A stretch of 64,000 bases of DNA from Vibrio sp. CB1-14 (GTDB lineage: Bacteria; Pseudomonadota; Gammaproteobacteria; Enterobacterales; Vibrionaceae): NCBI RefSeq assembly GCF_040412085.2, contig NZ_CP115921.1, forward strand, positions 496,001 through 560,000, read 5' to 3'. This document shows, piece by piece, positions 28,422 through 36,526 of this stretch (its first letter is position 1; the number at the start of each line of letters is the position of its first letter). The notes under the pieces were generated by a model. That model searched no databases and was not told where the DNA came from. It saw nothing but the letters and a program-made list of their open reading frames with translations. A program made the position numbers and the translations under genes.

Positions 28422-30062
28422 TTAGAAACGATAGCCAAAGTTCAAGGTCATCGAATTTCTCGTCTCACCTTTGTTATAAAGAACGCTCAAGTTATAGTTT
28501 TTGCCAATCTGCTTATTAAATCCGACCAAGTACGCCCAGTTATTTAGTTTTACACCAACGTCATAATCAAACTCGATATCACCGGCAACCACGTGCCCGT
28601 CCATACGGCTGTCTAACCCTTGATACTCCGCACCCACAAAGATTTGTGTGCGGTAGTCCACTAACTGGTAACCAAGCATCGGTTGAAGAGTCACAATACC
28701 GTCACCCCAACGACCACTCCCTTTTAGGCGAGTTTTGGTATAAGTACCGGTTACTGACGCAAAGAATTCTTTATACCCGACGGATAACGTCGTGCCCACG
28801 CCAGCCATGTCGTATTCCAGGTGCAGCGGTACATTTAGTCGCCCTGTGTCACACAAAACGGTTATTTCTCGACAAAATGCATCACCAAGATGAGGAAGCT
28901 TATTATTCAGCTTATCTCTGATAGTCTCTCCCACTTCCCCCGTGTATTCTGCGTCTACGTTAGCATCAACGTTTATTTTTCCCACTAATCCAAATACGTT
29001 CCAAAAAGGTAGAATATTGACATCACCGCGCAATGTGAAGCTCTCTGCATTCACAACGCCAATAGATCCAAATGGGTCAAAAATATCATTCAGTCTGACG
29101 TCTTGAATCACAAAATCATTGAATGCAATATTCATATCCTGGCTACGATACGAGGCCGAAATACCAAATGGAAGTGGTACGTCGATCCCTTGGCGTCTCA
29201 CCATATCTCCCATTAATGGAAATATACGATCCAAATCAACACTTTGCTCAATCATTCTTGGATCTGACACCTGCTCTAGACGTTCATGATCCATAATATT
29301 AACCCCGGTTTTGTCTTCATAAATGGCGACAGGTGAAATAAAGTTTGTGATTGTTACTGGCTTTTTCTTGTGGTTACCGTTAATCGTTGTCTTCTTATCT
29401 GCGATAATCACTTTACCCGACGGTAGTGTATTAAAGTGGATCACTTGCTCGTAGCTTGTGACTTTATATTTGTCATAATCAAATGGCTTTCTATTATAAA
29501 TAGTCATCGATACTGGTTGGTTATCGATGAGCTTTAGCTCCACACTTAGAAAACGAAAGTAGGCAATATCTTGTGGCAGCCCGTACTTTGAGTAGTCAAA
29601 GCTGATGATCACTTCACCGTCATCTTTTTCAACCGCTTTGACAGAGTTTACATCATAGCTGTCTACATAGTTTCTTAAGCGATATTCAGTGCGCGTAAAG
29701 GCCTCGATCTCACTAATCACATCTTCTTGCTCATCGAGCTGGTCTTTGCGGTACTTGATACGAAGATCAATATTGCCTTTCGTATCCGTATCTTTAACGA
29801 GGTAGACCTGAGACTCCCGCACCTCATCACCCACTTTCACTGTGCGAGTTGCGTACTCGACTAAATGTTCACCTTGCAGCAAAGAGCTCATCGCTAACTT
29901 TGGTAAGTTGTCATCTACGTTGTAGTGAGCAAAAACTTGTTTACCTGTATAAGTCGCCAACTCGCTTCCCTCTACTTCAATCGCGAAAGCGCTTGTTGAG
30001 AAAGAGGCCACAAGAATTGCAGATAACAGTGTACGTTTGCTTTTTGTGTAAAGTGTTTTCAT
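28422..30062 (-). CDS. Outer-membrane beta-barrel protein of unknown function
   Basis: A 546-residue exported protein: signal peptide ending SFSTSAFA, a soluble-looking region to about residue 250, then alternating hydrophobic strands and a C-terminal Phe (TLNFGYRF), typical of proteins inserted by the Bam machinery. Two Cys (CREITVLC) may form a loop disulfide. ATG 30062 gives the best signal peptide; an in-frame ATG lies at 30077. I do not recognise the family. It is first in a likely two-gene operon with the patatin lipoprotein and is preceded by the shared LysR-type promoter, so it may be a channel or surface partner for the lipase or its substrate. Confidence 0.8.
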   Translation of the reverse strand: MKTLYTKSKRTLLSAILVASFSTSAFAIEVEGSELATYTGKQVFAHYNVDDNLPKLAMSSLLQGEHLVEYATRTVKVGDEVRESQVYLVKDTDTKGNIDLRIKYRKDQLDEQEDVISEIEAFTRTEYRLRNYVDSYDVNSVKAVEKDDGEVIISFDYSKYGLPQDIAYFRFLSVELKLIDNQPVSMTIYNRKPFDYDKYKVTSYEQVIHFNTLPSGKVIIADKKTTINGNHKKKPVTITNFISPVAIYEDKTGVNIMDHERLEQVSDPRMIEQSVDLDRIFPLMGDMVRRQGIDVPLPFGISASYRSQDMNIAFNDFVIQDVRLNDIFDPFGSIGVVNAESFTLRGDVNILPFWNVFGLVGKINVDANVDAEYTGEVGETIRDKLNNKLPHLGDAFCREITVLCDTGRLNVPLHLEYDMAGVGTTLSVGYKEFFASVTGTYTKTRLKGSGRWGDGIVTLQPMLGYQLVDYRTQIFVGAEYQGLDSRMDGHVVAGDIEFDYDVGVKLNNWAYLVGFNKQIGKNYNLSVLYNKGETRNSMTLNFGYRF

Positions 30063-30190
30063 AAGTAGAGAAACCATTCGTCATAGTTGATTTCATAACC
30101 CCATGATTTCAACTATTTAGATTAAATGAAGCCTCCGCTTCACCATCGATATTCAATCCGACCCTTTGGTCGTTTCGTTAAGATGAGCAA

Positions 30191-30242
30191 ATTTTAAGAT
30201 GCTTTTTTAAAACCATTTAATCTCATATGACGGATGTAACCC
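30191..30242 (-). promoter_or_regulatory. LysR-regulon promoter of the outer-membrane barrel/patatin operon
   Basis: Oriented to the operon, GGGTTACATCCGTCAT (30227-30242) lies exactly 30 bp upstream of TAAAAT (30191-30196). There is no good -35. The 5' leader would be about 120 nt. Confidence 0.72.
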
Positions 30243-30426
30243 TCACAAGACTTGTCACCCATACCCCGATGACCATATAGATCCTCAGTTTAAATAGGCA
30301 CAGATTGACCAATCGAGATGTCGTAATTGAAGCTCTTTATGGAGGACTCGATCCATCAAATGTGATTATTTAAACTTCGGTAGGGCCTATATGATTTCCT
30401 GATTACTTGGGAAATAAGAGTTAACT

Positions 30427-30726
30427 ATGAGATTGCGAAATAACGGTTTACTTGGGTGTCTATTACTGATGGGGCTTTCCTGCCACTCCTTTGCTGAAAA
30501 TATGAACGCGAAATCGGTGCTTGGAGTACTGGAGAACAATTTTGTCGAGGGGGAATTGCGTTACTGTAACTATGTATATGACGATATTTATTTTTATGTT
30601 GTGCAGCAGAAAGAAAAGTCATGTCATGCAGTAGCGATCGGGGAAATCCTAGAACCTAAAAAAGTGAAAAAGCCATCACTCAAAATACCTAGACTATGGA
30701 AGCATACTCATAAGCAAACTGGCTAA
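30427..30726 (+). CDS. Small secreted protein of unknown function
   Basis: A 99-residue protein with a clear signal peptide (LLGCLLLMGLSCHSFAE), leaving about 75 mature residues with two Cys (RYCNYVYDD and KSCHAVAIG) that could form a disulfide. The C-terminus is Lys/Pro/His-rich. An AAGAG ribosome site precedes ATG 30427. I do not recognise it. It sits between the barrel operon and the LysR gene on the LysR strand and may be a small periplasmic component of the same region. Confidence 0.65.
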   Translation: MRLRNNGLLGCLLLMGLSCHSFAENMNAKSVLGVLENNFVEGELRYCNYVYDDIYFYVVQQKEKSCHAVAIGEILEPKKVKKPSLKIPRLWKHTHKQTG

Positions 30727-30850
30727 TAATGACTTGGCGTAGGTCGGTCTAGGTGACAGACACATCACCAATAATAGAGTGAAATCTAATTCTGTCGTTT
30801 GCTCCGAAGTTGATAGTGTATTTTCGGTGATGCATCAAAACGAATCAATC

Positions 30851-30887
30851 GTTGACGACGGACAACATCCGTCTTGTCCTAGTCAAC
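30851..30887. promoter_or_regulatory. Full palindromic operator upstream of the LysR gene
   Basis: GACGGACAACATCCGTC (30857-30873) is a perfect inverted repeat (GACGGA-N5-TCCGTC), nested in a second one (GTTGAC at 30851-30856, GTCAAC at 30882-30887). The half-site TGACGGA/TCCGTCA is the same element found at the seven regulon promoters. It lies about 260 bp before the LysR start and probably serves autoregulation. The rest of 30727-31135 shows no gene. Confidence 0.65.
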
Positions 30888-31135
30888 ACCCTAGCCAAAT
30901 GCAACCGACAAAAACCAAATTAAAGTTATAATTTACATATAGTTAAGCAAAGTACCCAATCAAACCCTTCAATGTTAGCTCCCTACATTTCTGTGACTTA
31001 AACCACCTTAGCAACTATTTTTGTCGCATTTCATCCGCTGTTCGCCCATATTTATCTCTCAACTTATAACAATATTTTCGACAACCTGTTGGTTTTGAAT
31101 CACGGTGGGTTGGACTGAAATAGGAGTGGCAGTTT

Positions 31136-32050
31136 ATGAGCTTTAGCATTGAACAGTTATTGGCATTTGTTACGGTTTACGAAGAGCGATCTTTTAGTAA
31201 AGCAGCAGCCAAACTTAACAAGCACCGAACCACTACCGGGCAGGTTATCGCCAACTTAGAAGATGTGTTGGCCGTTGAACTATTTGAACGTATAGGTAGA
31301 ACCGTCGAACCGACCGAAGAAGGGCACTTACTCTACCATTACGCCAAATCAACCGTGGATCAATCGAATATCTTCGACAAAATCGCGCTCAGCTTATCCT
31401 ATGGTGGGCTGGAAGGAATTAACTTCGCTTATTCCAGTATCATTCCCCATGGCGCATTGGCCGCTATTAGAGAACAATTGGCTGAGGATTTTCCCAATAT
31501 GCGCGTCAATTTCTTGGTTAAGACAAAAGAACAAATTGAAGAAGGGCTTAACAACGGCGATATTCATTTCGGCCTCGTGAATGTTGATAAAGGCAAAGGG
31601 ATGTATGGCAAAGACGCCACTTTTCTTGGCCATATCGAATTTCTGCCGTTTGTTAAGAAAGGCGGGGCATTATCACAACTCTCTGAGAGCCAAGCCCTTA
31701 GCGGCCTGCGTACATCACGACAGTTTGTTCTTCGAGCATTCGTCGATGAGGGGTTAAAAGAGAAAGTGGTGGTTTCTCCAAATAATGAAGAAATCGACCA
31801 ATTGGCGCTTGTGATCAAGTTAGTTCAATCTGATCTGGGTTGGGCATGGCTTCCCAAAGTACTCTCTGAATCCGAATACGTTACCGAAAACCTTGAGGCG
31901 ATTAAGCTCGATGAACTAAAACACGGACTTAGGTTCTCTATTTCGCTCTGGAACCCACACTCAAAACAGATATTGGTGATTAAGAAATCCATCACTAAAG
32001 CAATCGATCGCTACATCAAACACTTTTTCCACCTACAAAATCCTTCGTAG
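31136..32050 (+). CDS. LysR-family transcriptional regulator, candidate master of the local regulon
   Basis: A 304-residue regulator with the N-terminal winged helix-turn-helix (SIEQLLAFVTVYEERSFSKAAAKLNKHRTTTGQVIANLEDVLAVELFER) and a C-terminal periplasmic-binding-type effector domain from about residue 90. GGAG lies about 10 nt before ATG. It is the only LysR gene in the window and lies amid seven promoters that share one operator at fixed spacing, all within 17 kb. A palindromic version of that operator precedes it. It most likely activates those promoters when bound to a metabolite from the hydrolases. An intrinsic terminator follows. Confidence 0.92.
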   Translation: MSFSIEQLLAFVTVYEERSFSKAAAKLNKHRTTTGQVIANLEDVLAVELFERIGRTVEPTEEGHLLYHYAKSTVDQSNIFDKIALSLSYGGLEGINFAYSSIIPHGALAAIREQLAEDFPNMRVNFLVKTKEQIEEGLNNGDIHFGLVNVDKGKGMYGKDATFLGHIEFLPFVKKGGALSQLSESQALSGLRTSRQFVLRAFVDEGLKEKVVVSPNNEEIDQLALVIKLVQSDLGWAWLPKVLSESEYVTENLEAIKLDELKHGLRFSISLWNPHSKQILVIKKSITKAIDRYIKHFFHLQNPS

Positions 32051-32097
32051 TAGCCTCGACACTGTCTAGTAACACTGGTTGAGTTTCAATATAAAAG

Positions 32098-32130
32098 AAA
32101 GCCGTCACTTCGTTGAAGTAACGGCTTTTT
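32098..32130. terminator. Bidirectional intrinsic terminator between the LysR and M20 genes
   Basis: Stem AAAGCCGTcACTTC / GAAGTaACGGCTTT with a short loop, then TTT on the plus strand and an A-rich left flank that gives a T-run on the minus strand. It serves both convergent genes. Confidence 0.85.
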
Positions 32131-32153
32131 GTTAATACAACACACGGATATTG

Positions 32154-33599
32154 CTAGCCGTGATGATGCCCACAATCAGAAAACTGCTCCATCGCGGTAT
32201 GTAAACAGCATTCGTAATTTGACAACTGTTCATCATTTAAGATCCCGCGAGGATTAGTCTCAGTATCATTAAGTGAGACGTACTCTCTACCTTGTTTCTT
32301 AGCCACAAATTCTTCCTTTGTTTTACGCAATAGTTCTTTGTCCGTCATTAATTCAAGACCCTGGGCAGCAAGTACATGCGCGGCTTGTAAACCTGATTTT
32401 TGACCAATGCTCATACCATTACATGCGGTACAACCCCATTGGTGCGGTGGAATGCCTTTTGGCCATGAAGCAAAAATCACCCCCATCGTTGGTACATTCC
32501 AACTAATGTCACCCACATCCGACGAACCACCGACTTCTAAACCTTTCTGCGGCTCCATCACGTCTGTTGCTAAGCCTAATTCTGGCTTACCCATTTCTTT
32601 TTGGATCGATTTAGCAAATTGTTGCTCTTCTTCTGTCCAATCGATTGGGAAATAACGATTGAGGTGTTGCGTAATACTCGTTGCTAACACATCGTTAGGT
32701 AGGCAATCATAAATGCCCCCTAAGTTAGTCATTTCCGAGCGAGTCTGTGTCGCCATTGCCGCACCTTTAGCAATATCTTCCAACCAATCTTTGTGCTCAC
32801 GCACATTATCGGCACTCTTACCACGATAACGAACTAGCACTTTGGCGTAATCCGGAACCACGTTCACTGCCGAGCCACCATTAAGGATCTGATAGTGAAG
32901 GCGGCTGGTTGGCTCTAGCTGTTCACGCATCATATTTGCTGCCACAATGAACACTTCAGCGGCGTGCAATGCACTACGACCTTCCCATGGCGCAGCCCCT
33001 GCGTGAGCGGTCACACCATGCCACTCAAAAACAAGATCAATGGATGCTGCCGAGTGGAAATTTATCGCCGTGTTAACCATTGCAGGGTGATTATGGAGGC
33101 AAACATCAAGCTCATTAAATAGTCCTGTCGCTGCCATGTAGTTTTTGCCATTCAAAGCTTCTTCTGCCGGGCAACCATACACTTTTATCGTGCCAGGAAT
33201 GTTCTCTTTTTCCATGTGGTTCTTCAGTGCGATAGCGGCACCAATGGATGATGAACCAATCAAATTATGACCACAGCCATGGCCATTAGTGTTGCCACTT
33301 TTTGCAGGCTGTTTATAAGGCACAGTATCATTCCCTAGGTCTGGCAGCGCATCAAATTCAACCAGATACCCCACCACTGGTTTACCTTGCCCCCAGCTCG
33401 CTACCCAAGAGGTGGCAAGGTCCGCTATATTTCGTTTTTCAATTGTAAAGCCATGCTGTTCCAAAACGGCGCTTTCTAGTGCTGAGCTTTTAAACTCTTC
33501 GTAGCTTAACTCGGCAAAGTCCCATACATTAGAAGCCATGTTCCAAATCACCTGTTCTAGGTTTTTTACTTCTTTGTCTAGTTTTGTGTAATTAGTCAT
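32154..33599 (-). CDS. M20-family amidohydrolase (AbgB-like)
   Basis: A 481-residue metallo-amidohydrolase resembling AbgB (p-aminobenzoyl-glutamate hydrolase subunit B) and related M20D enzymes. The NGHGCGHNL block supplies metal ligands, PAEEALNGK the catalytic Glu region, and HNHPAM and GVTAHAGAAPWEGRSAL mark the dimerisation domain. Expected reaction: hydrolysis of an N-acyl or aryl amide to amine plus acid in the cytosol. The C-terminus is unusual in being Cys/His-rich (ECCLHT...CGHHHG). AGGA precedes ATG 33599. Its promoter carries the shared LysR-type box with a perfect TATAAT. Confidence 0.88.
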   Translation of the reverse strand: MTNYTKLDKEVKNLEQVIWNMASNVWDFAELSYEEFKSSALESAVLEQHGFTIEKRNIADLATSWVASWGQGKPVVGYLVEFDALPDLGNDTVPYKQPAKSGNTNGHGCGHNLIGSSSIGAAIALKNHMEKENIPGTIKVYGCPAEEALNGKNYMAATGLFNELDVCLHNHPAMVNTAINFHSAASIDLVFEWHGVTAHAGAAPWEGRSALHAAEVFIVAANMMREQLEPTSRLHYQILNGGSAVNVVPDYAKVLVRYRGKSADNVREHKDWLEDIAKGAAMATQTRSEMTNLGGIYDCLPNDVLATSITQHLNRYFPIDWTEEEQQFAKSIQKEMGKPELGLATDVMEPQKGLEVGGSSDVGDISWNVPTMGVIFASWPKGIPPHQWGCTACNGMSIGQKSGLQAAHVLAAQGLELMTDKELLRKTKEEFVAKKQGREYVSLNDTETNPRGILNDEQLSNYECCLHTAMEQFSDCGHHHG

Positions 33600-33683
33600 T
33601 GCTTGAATCCTATTGAATAAATTGAAGATTTACTTTCTCAGCACGAAAAGCGTTTGCCTAATTGCCCTGAGAACTTGCAAATG

Positions 33684-33735
33684 ATTATACCCATCACTAA
33701 ACCTTCCAATAACTTCAATATGACGGACCAAATCC
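33684..33735 (-). promoter_or_regulatory. LysR-regulon promoter of the M20 amidohydrolase gene
   Basis: GGATTTGGTCCGTCAT (33720-33735, gene orientation) lies exactly 30 bp upstream of a consensus TATAAT (33684-33689). The -35 position reads TTATTG. The leader region closely resembles that of the efflux operon (36240-36360). Confidence 0.8.
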
Positions 33736-33760
33736 TACAAAATACGCTTTCCACTAATAA

Positions 33761-33782
33761 AAAAAGCGCCTTTCGGCGCTTT
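33761..33782 (-). terminator. Intrinsic terminator of the AaeXAB-like operon
   Basis: Stem AAAGCGCC / GGCGCTTT with a 4-nt loop; on the minus strand it is followed by a run of T, just after the stop of the efflux gene. Confidence 0.88.
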
Positions 33783-33803
33783 AAATATGTCTATTCATTA
33801 TCA

Positions 33804-35138
33804 CTAAACGGTAAGTTTACGGGGCCAGCTAACCCGTTCAAAAAGCAACGCATTAAACTGAAATGTCGCCATTACGATAAATAAAAACACTAACGTCGTC
33901 AGAGGGGAAAGGACGTTGTAGCTTGGTACCAGCTCTGTCGCACTGCCCACCATATTTATCAATGCATTTCCTAACAGCAATCTCACCGACATAAGGTGCC
34001 ATTTCTCTAGTAGCGAGTACCCCACAACAATATTGAGAAAAAATACCAGAGCCAACTGCCATGATGCGGTCAGCATTGGAAACAAGAATACGTACTGCGC
34101 TAATACCAATGCGGCAAATGTCATATAAATCAGCATTACTGGCGCTGCCAATTTTGCTGGAGCCGTGGCAACGTTAGCAGCCACGATCAAGCCAAATACA
34201 GGAAACGAGGCTCCACCAGGAATTGGCATCAATATCCACATCGCAATAACAGACAGCGATAAACCCAACGCAGTTAACATTCCTCTGAGTTGCTTGGTAC
34301 GAAGGTCGTTCTCGAGAGTATTCATGGTTTGCACAGGGATCGACATCAAGGCTTGAGTGGTATTCGAGCTCCCTGAAAGTAGTGCTCGCATTTCTGTTAT
34401 TAACGCTGCCAGTTCTTGTTGACGGCTTACCCGATTATTTTCGGCCGCCAGTTTTCGGCTCACATACACCAAGCCATTAACCAAGCACTTTAACTTTGCT
34501 TTGCGCTCTGCCAAGACGGTTTTATCAATCTCTGGCAGTGTCAGTATATCGCTGATAAGAAGAATGTTTTTCTTCCTTTCCTCTGGGCTCACTTGCGGCG
34601 TTTCACCATTAAGTTCTTGCTCCAAACTATCAAAGGTAGCTACCGCCAAGCGATGAAACTCACTCTCACTGGTTGTGGGCCATACGAGTCGATAGACCAG
34701 CGAGAAAATCACCACCCCAAGCACCGTGTCCTGAAAGCGCAGTATGGCGGTTGATAGGCCAGCAGCACCACTGTCGATGCCTGCGCTGGAAATAACCAGA
34801 CACACGGTAATAGCAATGTTGTAAAGATAGCCTCTTCGCTTATCAAAGTTCATAAAGACGCAAAACATCAAAAAGGCGACGATAGACGCCAAAAAGGCCA
34901 TTCTCTGCTGCGAAAACAATCCTAAAATGATAAATGCCGTCACAGCACCTAGCAGAGTACCCATGGCACGGTTTTGTGATTTTAGCGCCGAATAACCATA
35001 ACTATCCGTCAACGACAAAACAAAAACCGTCAACATGACCCAAGAGGATTTCTGCCACCCCAGCCAATGGACTGTGAGCAGCGAAAGTGACAGTGCGAGC
35101 CCCGTTTTTATTGCTTGTTTCGTGGTATGTTTCAACAT
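33804..35138 (-). CDS. FUSC/AaeB-like inner-membrane efflux protein
   Basis: A 444-residue membrane protein of the fusaric-acid resistance (FUSC) family. Two clusters of hydrophobic segments (about residues 10-155 and 285-430) flank a cytosolic region. It is shorter than E. coli AaeB (about 655). AaeB-type proteins pump aromatic carboxylic acids with an AaeA-type adaptor. AGAGG precedes ATG 35138. It is the last gene of a three-gene operon with the AaeA-like adaptor and the DUF1656 protein, driven by a LysR-type box promoter, as aae genes of E. coli are by LysR-type AaeR. Confidence 0.88.
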   Translation of the reverse strand: MLKHTTKQAIKTGLALSLSLLTVHWLGWQKSSWVMLTVFVLSLTDSYGYSALKSQNRAMGTLLGAVTAFIILGLFSQQRMAFLASIVAFLMFCVFMNFDKRRGYLYNIAITVCLVISSAGIDSGAAGLSTAILRFQDTVLGVVIFSLVYRLVWPTTSESEFHRLAVATFDSLEQELNGETPQVSPEERKKNILLISDILTLPEIDKTVLAERKAKLKCLVNGLVYVSRKLAAENNRVSRQQELAALITEMRALLSGSSNTTQALMSIPVQTMNTLENDLRTKQLRGMLTALGLSLSVIAMWILMPIPGGASFPVFGLIVAANVATAPAKLAAPVMLIYMTFAALVLAQYVFLFPMLTASWQLALVFFLNIVVGYSLLEKWHLMSVRLLLGNALINMVGSATELVPSYNVLSPLTTLVFLFIVMATFQFNALLFERVSWPRKLTV

Positions 35139-35163
35139 GGGTTAACCTCTGTAAGCAAATGGA

Positions 35164-36021
35164 TTACTTATGGACTTGAACAGAGGCCGTTGCCCCGACT
35201 CTTAACTGAACATCTTCTGGTACAGCGTTGAGTTTCACTTTGACTGGGATTCTTTGAGCCAGTCTAATCCACTGAAAGTTTGGGTTTACATTAGGAAGCA
35301 GTGCATTACCCGTACTACCGTCGGTCTTGGATATGCCATAACCTATGCTCTCTACTTCGCCTTCTAATGTGACATTTTGATCCGATAACAGCACCACTCG
35401 CGCAGGTTGTTCAACATCTAAGTCTGCAATATCGGTCTCTTTAAAAAAGCCTTCCACCCAAAAACTGTTTTCATCAATTAATGCCACTACAGGGCTATTC
35501 GCAATGACTTGAGCGCCAATATGATGACGCAGATTGGTAATATAACCGTCCGTTGGAGCAACCACTCGGGTGTAGCTTAGGTTGAGCTCTGCTTGTTCAA
35601 CTTGGGCATGCGCTAGCGAAACATTCGCCGCGGCAGATTCTACGGCTGTCTTAAAGTTGTCTAACGTTAACGTTGATACCGCACCGTGCGAGCGAGCTTC
35701 CAACCCCGTAGCTCGACTGAGCTCATTCTCTGCTTTGTTGAGCAGCGCTAGTGCCTGTTCTTGTGCGGCTTTTGCTTGCAATAACGCGACTTGGTACGGT
35801 TTCGGGTCGACAACAAACAGTAGATCACCACGCGCGACACGCTGATTATCCTTTACGGCTATGTCGACTATAGTGCCCGTCACACGTGGAGTGATTTGAA
35901 TAATATCGGCACGAACCTGACCATCGCGCGTCCAAGGGTTTTGTTCATAGTGGGAATAGGAAGCATAGCCAGCAGTGCAGGCCGCTACCGTCAGTATTGC
36001 TGTAATCAAATAACGTTTCAT
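35164..36021 (-). CDS. AaeA/EmrA-like membrane fusion protein
   Basis: A 285-residue periplasmic adaptor anchored by an N-terminal membrane segment (YLITAILTVAACTAGYASY). It has the WTRDGQVRADIIQITPRVTG start typical of AaeA, a short alpha-hairpin (about 75-125), and the returning lipoyl motif (LSYTRVVAPTDGYITNL). It links the FUSC pump to an outer-membrane channel. It lies 25 bp before the pump gene and 12 bp after the DUF1656 gene. Likely exports aromatic or hydroxylated acids; the actual substrate is not shown by sequence. Confidence 0.92.
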   Translation of the reverse strand: MKRYLITAILTVAACTAGYASYSHYEQNPWTRDGQVRADIIQITPRVTGTIVDIAVKDNQRVARGDLLFVVDPKPYQVALLQAKAAQEQALALLNKAENELSRATGLEARSHGAVSTLTLDNFKTAVESAAANVSLAHAQVEQAELNLSYTRVVAPTDGYITNLRHHIGAQVIANSPVVALIDENSFWVEGFFKETDIADLDVEQPARVVLLSDQNVTLEGEVESIGYGISKTDGSTGNALLPNVNPNFQWIRLAQRIPVKVKLNAVPEDVQLRVGATASVQVHK

Positions 36022-36033
36022 AATCTCTAACTC

Positions 36034-36237
36034 TTAAACAAATGGGATAAATAAGCCAATAAATGCACTAACGAGTACAAATAGGCTCAGTTCAAAAATG
36101 GCTGGGATAGCAATCCATCGATTCCCACCGAGTTTCGCTGTCGCAATCACCAAACCATTAGTGATGAGGTAGGCGATAAAAGCGATAAACAATAATGGGG
36201 GTAAGTACACCTCCCCCAAGGTAAATTCATGTGGCAT
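36034..36237 (-). CDS. DUF1656 (AaeX-like) small membrane protein
   Basis: A 67-residue protein beginning MPHEFTLGEVYLPPLL with two hydrophobic segments, matching the DUF1656/AaeX family that always accompanies AaeA and AaeB. It is first in the efflux operon, 106 bp after the LysR-type box. Its exact role in the pump is not known. Confidence 0.9.
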   Translation of the reverse strand: MPHEFTLGEVYLPPLLFIAFIAYLITNGLVIATAKLGGNRWIAIPAIFELSLFVLVSAFIGLFIPFV

Positions 36238-36305
36238 AGCCGCTCCGAAAATTAAAAGAAGAATGTCGAGAGCGTTAGCCTTTGTCTCTCGAGAACTTGC
36301 GAATG

Positions 36306-36357
36306 ATTTTACCCACCTTTTCTCCCTTCACTAACTGCCTTATGATGGATCAAATCC
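36306..36357 (-). promoter_or_regulatory. LysR-regulon promoter of the AaeXAB-like operon
   Basis: GGATTTGATCCATCAT (36342-36357, gene orientation) lies exactly 30 bp upstream of TAAAAT (36306-36311). The GGAT-TTG-ATCC core is a perfect interrupted dyad. Confidence 0.78.
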
Positions 36358-36428
36358 TACGATTCACTGTTCTCTACACACGTGTTTAGGGAGCGGTAGA
36401 ACTAACAACCAAAACCATGTGATATACC

Positions 36429-36460
36429 AAAAAAAACCTCCTGAGTTTGCACTCAGGAGG
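36429..36460 (-). terminator. Intrinsic terminator after the carboxylesterase-like gene
   Basis: A perfect 10-bp stem (CCTCCTGAGT / ACTCAGGAGG, loop TTGC); on the minus strand an eight-base T run follows. Confidence 0.92.
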
Positions 36461-36526
36461 CTGTCGTCGTTGATTAAAAGGTGGTTTTGTTTCAGCGCCT
36501 ATATTAATCGGCTAAGCTAAATCATA

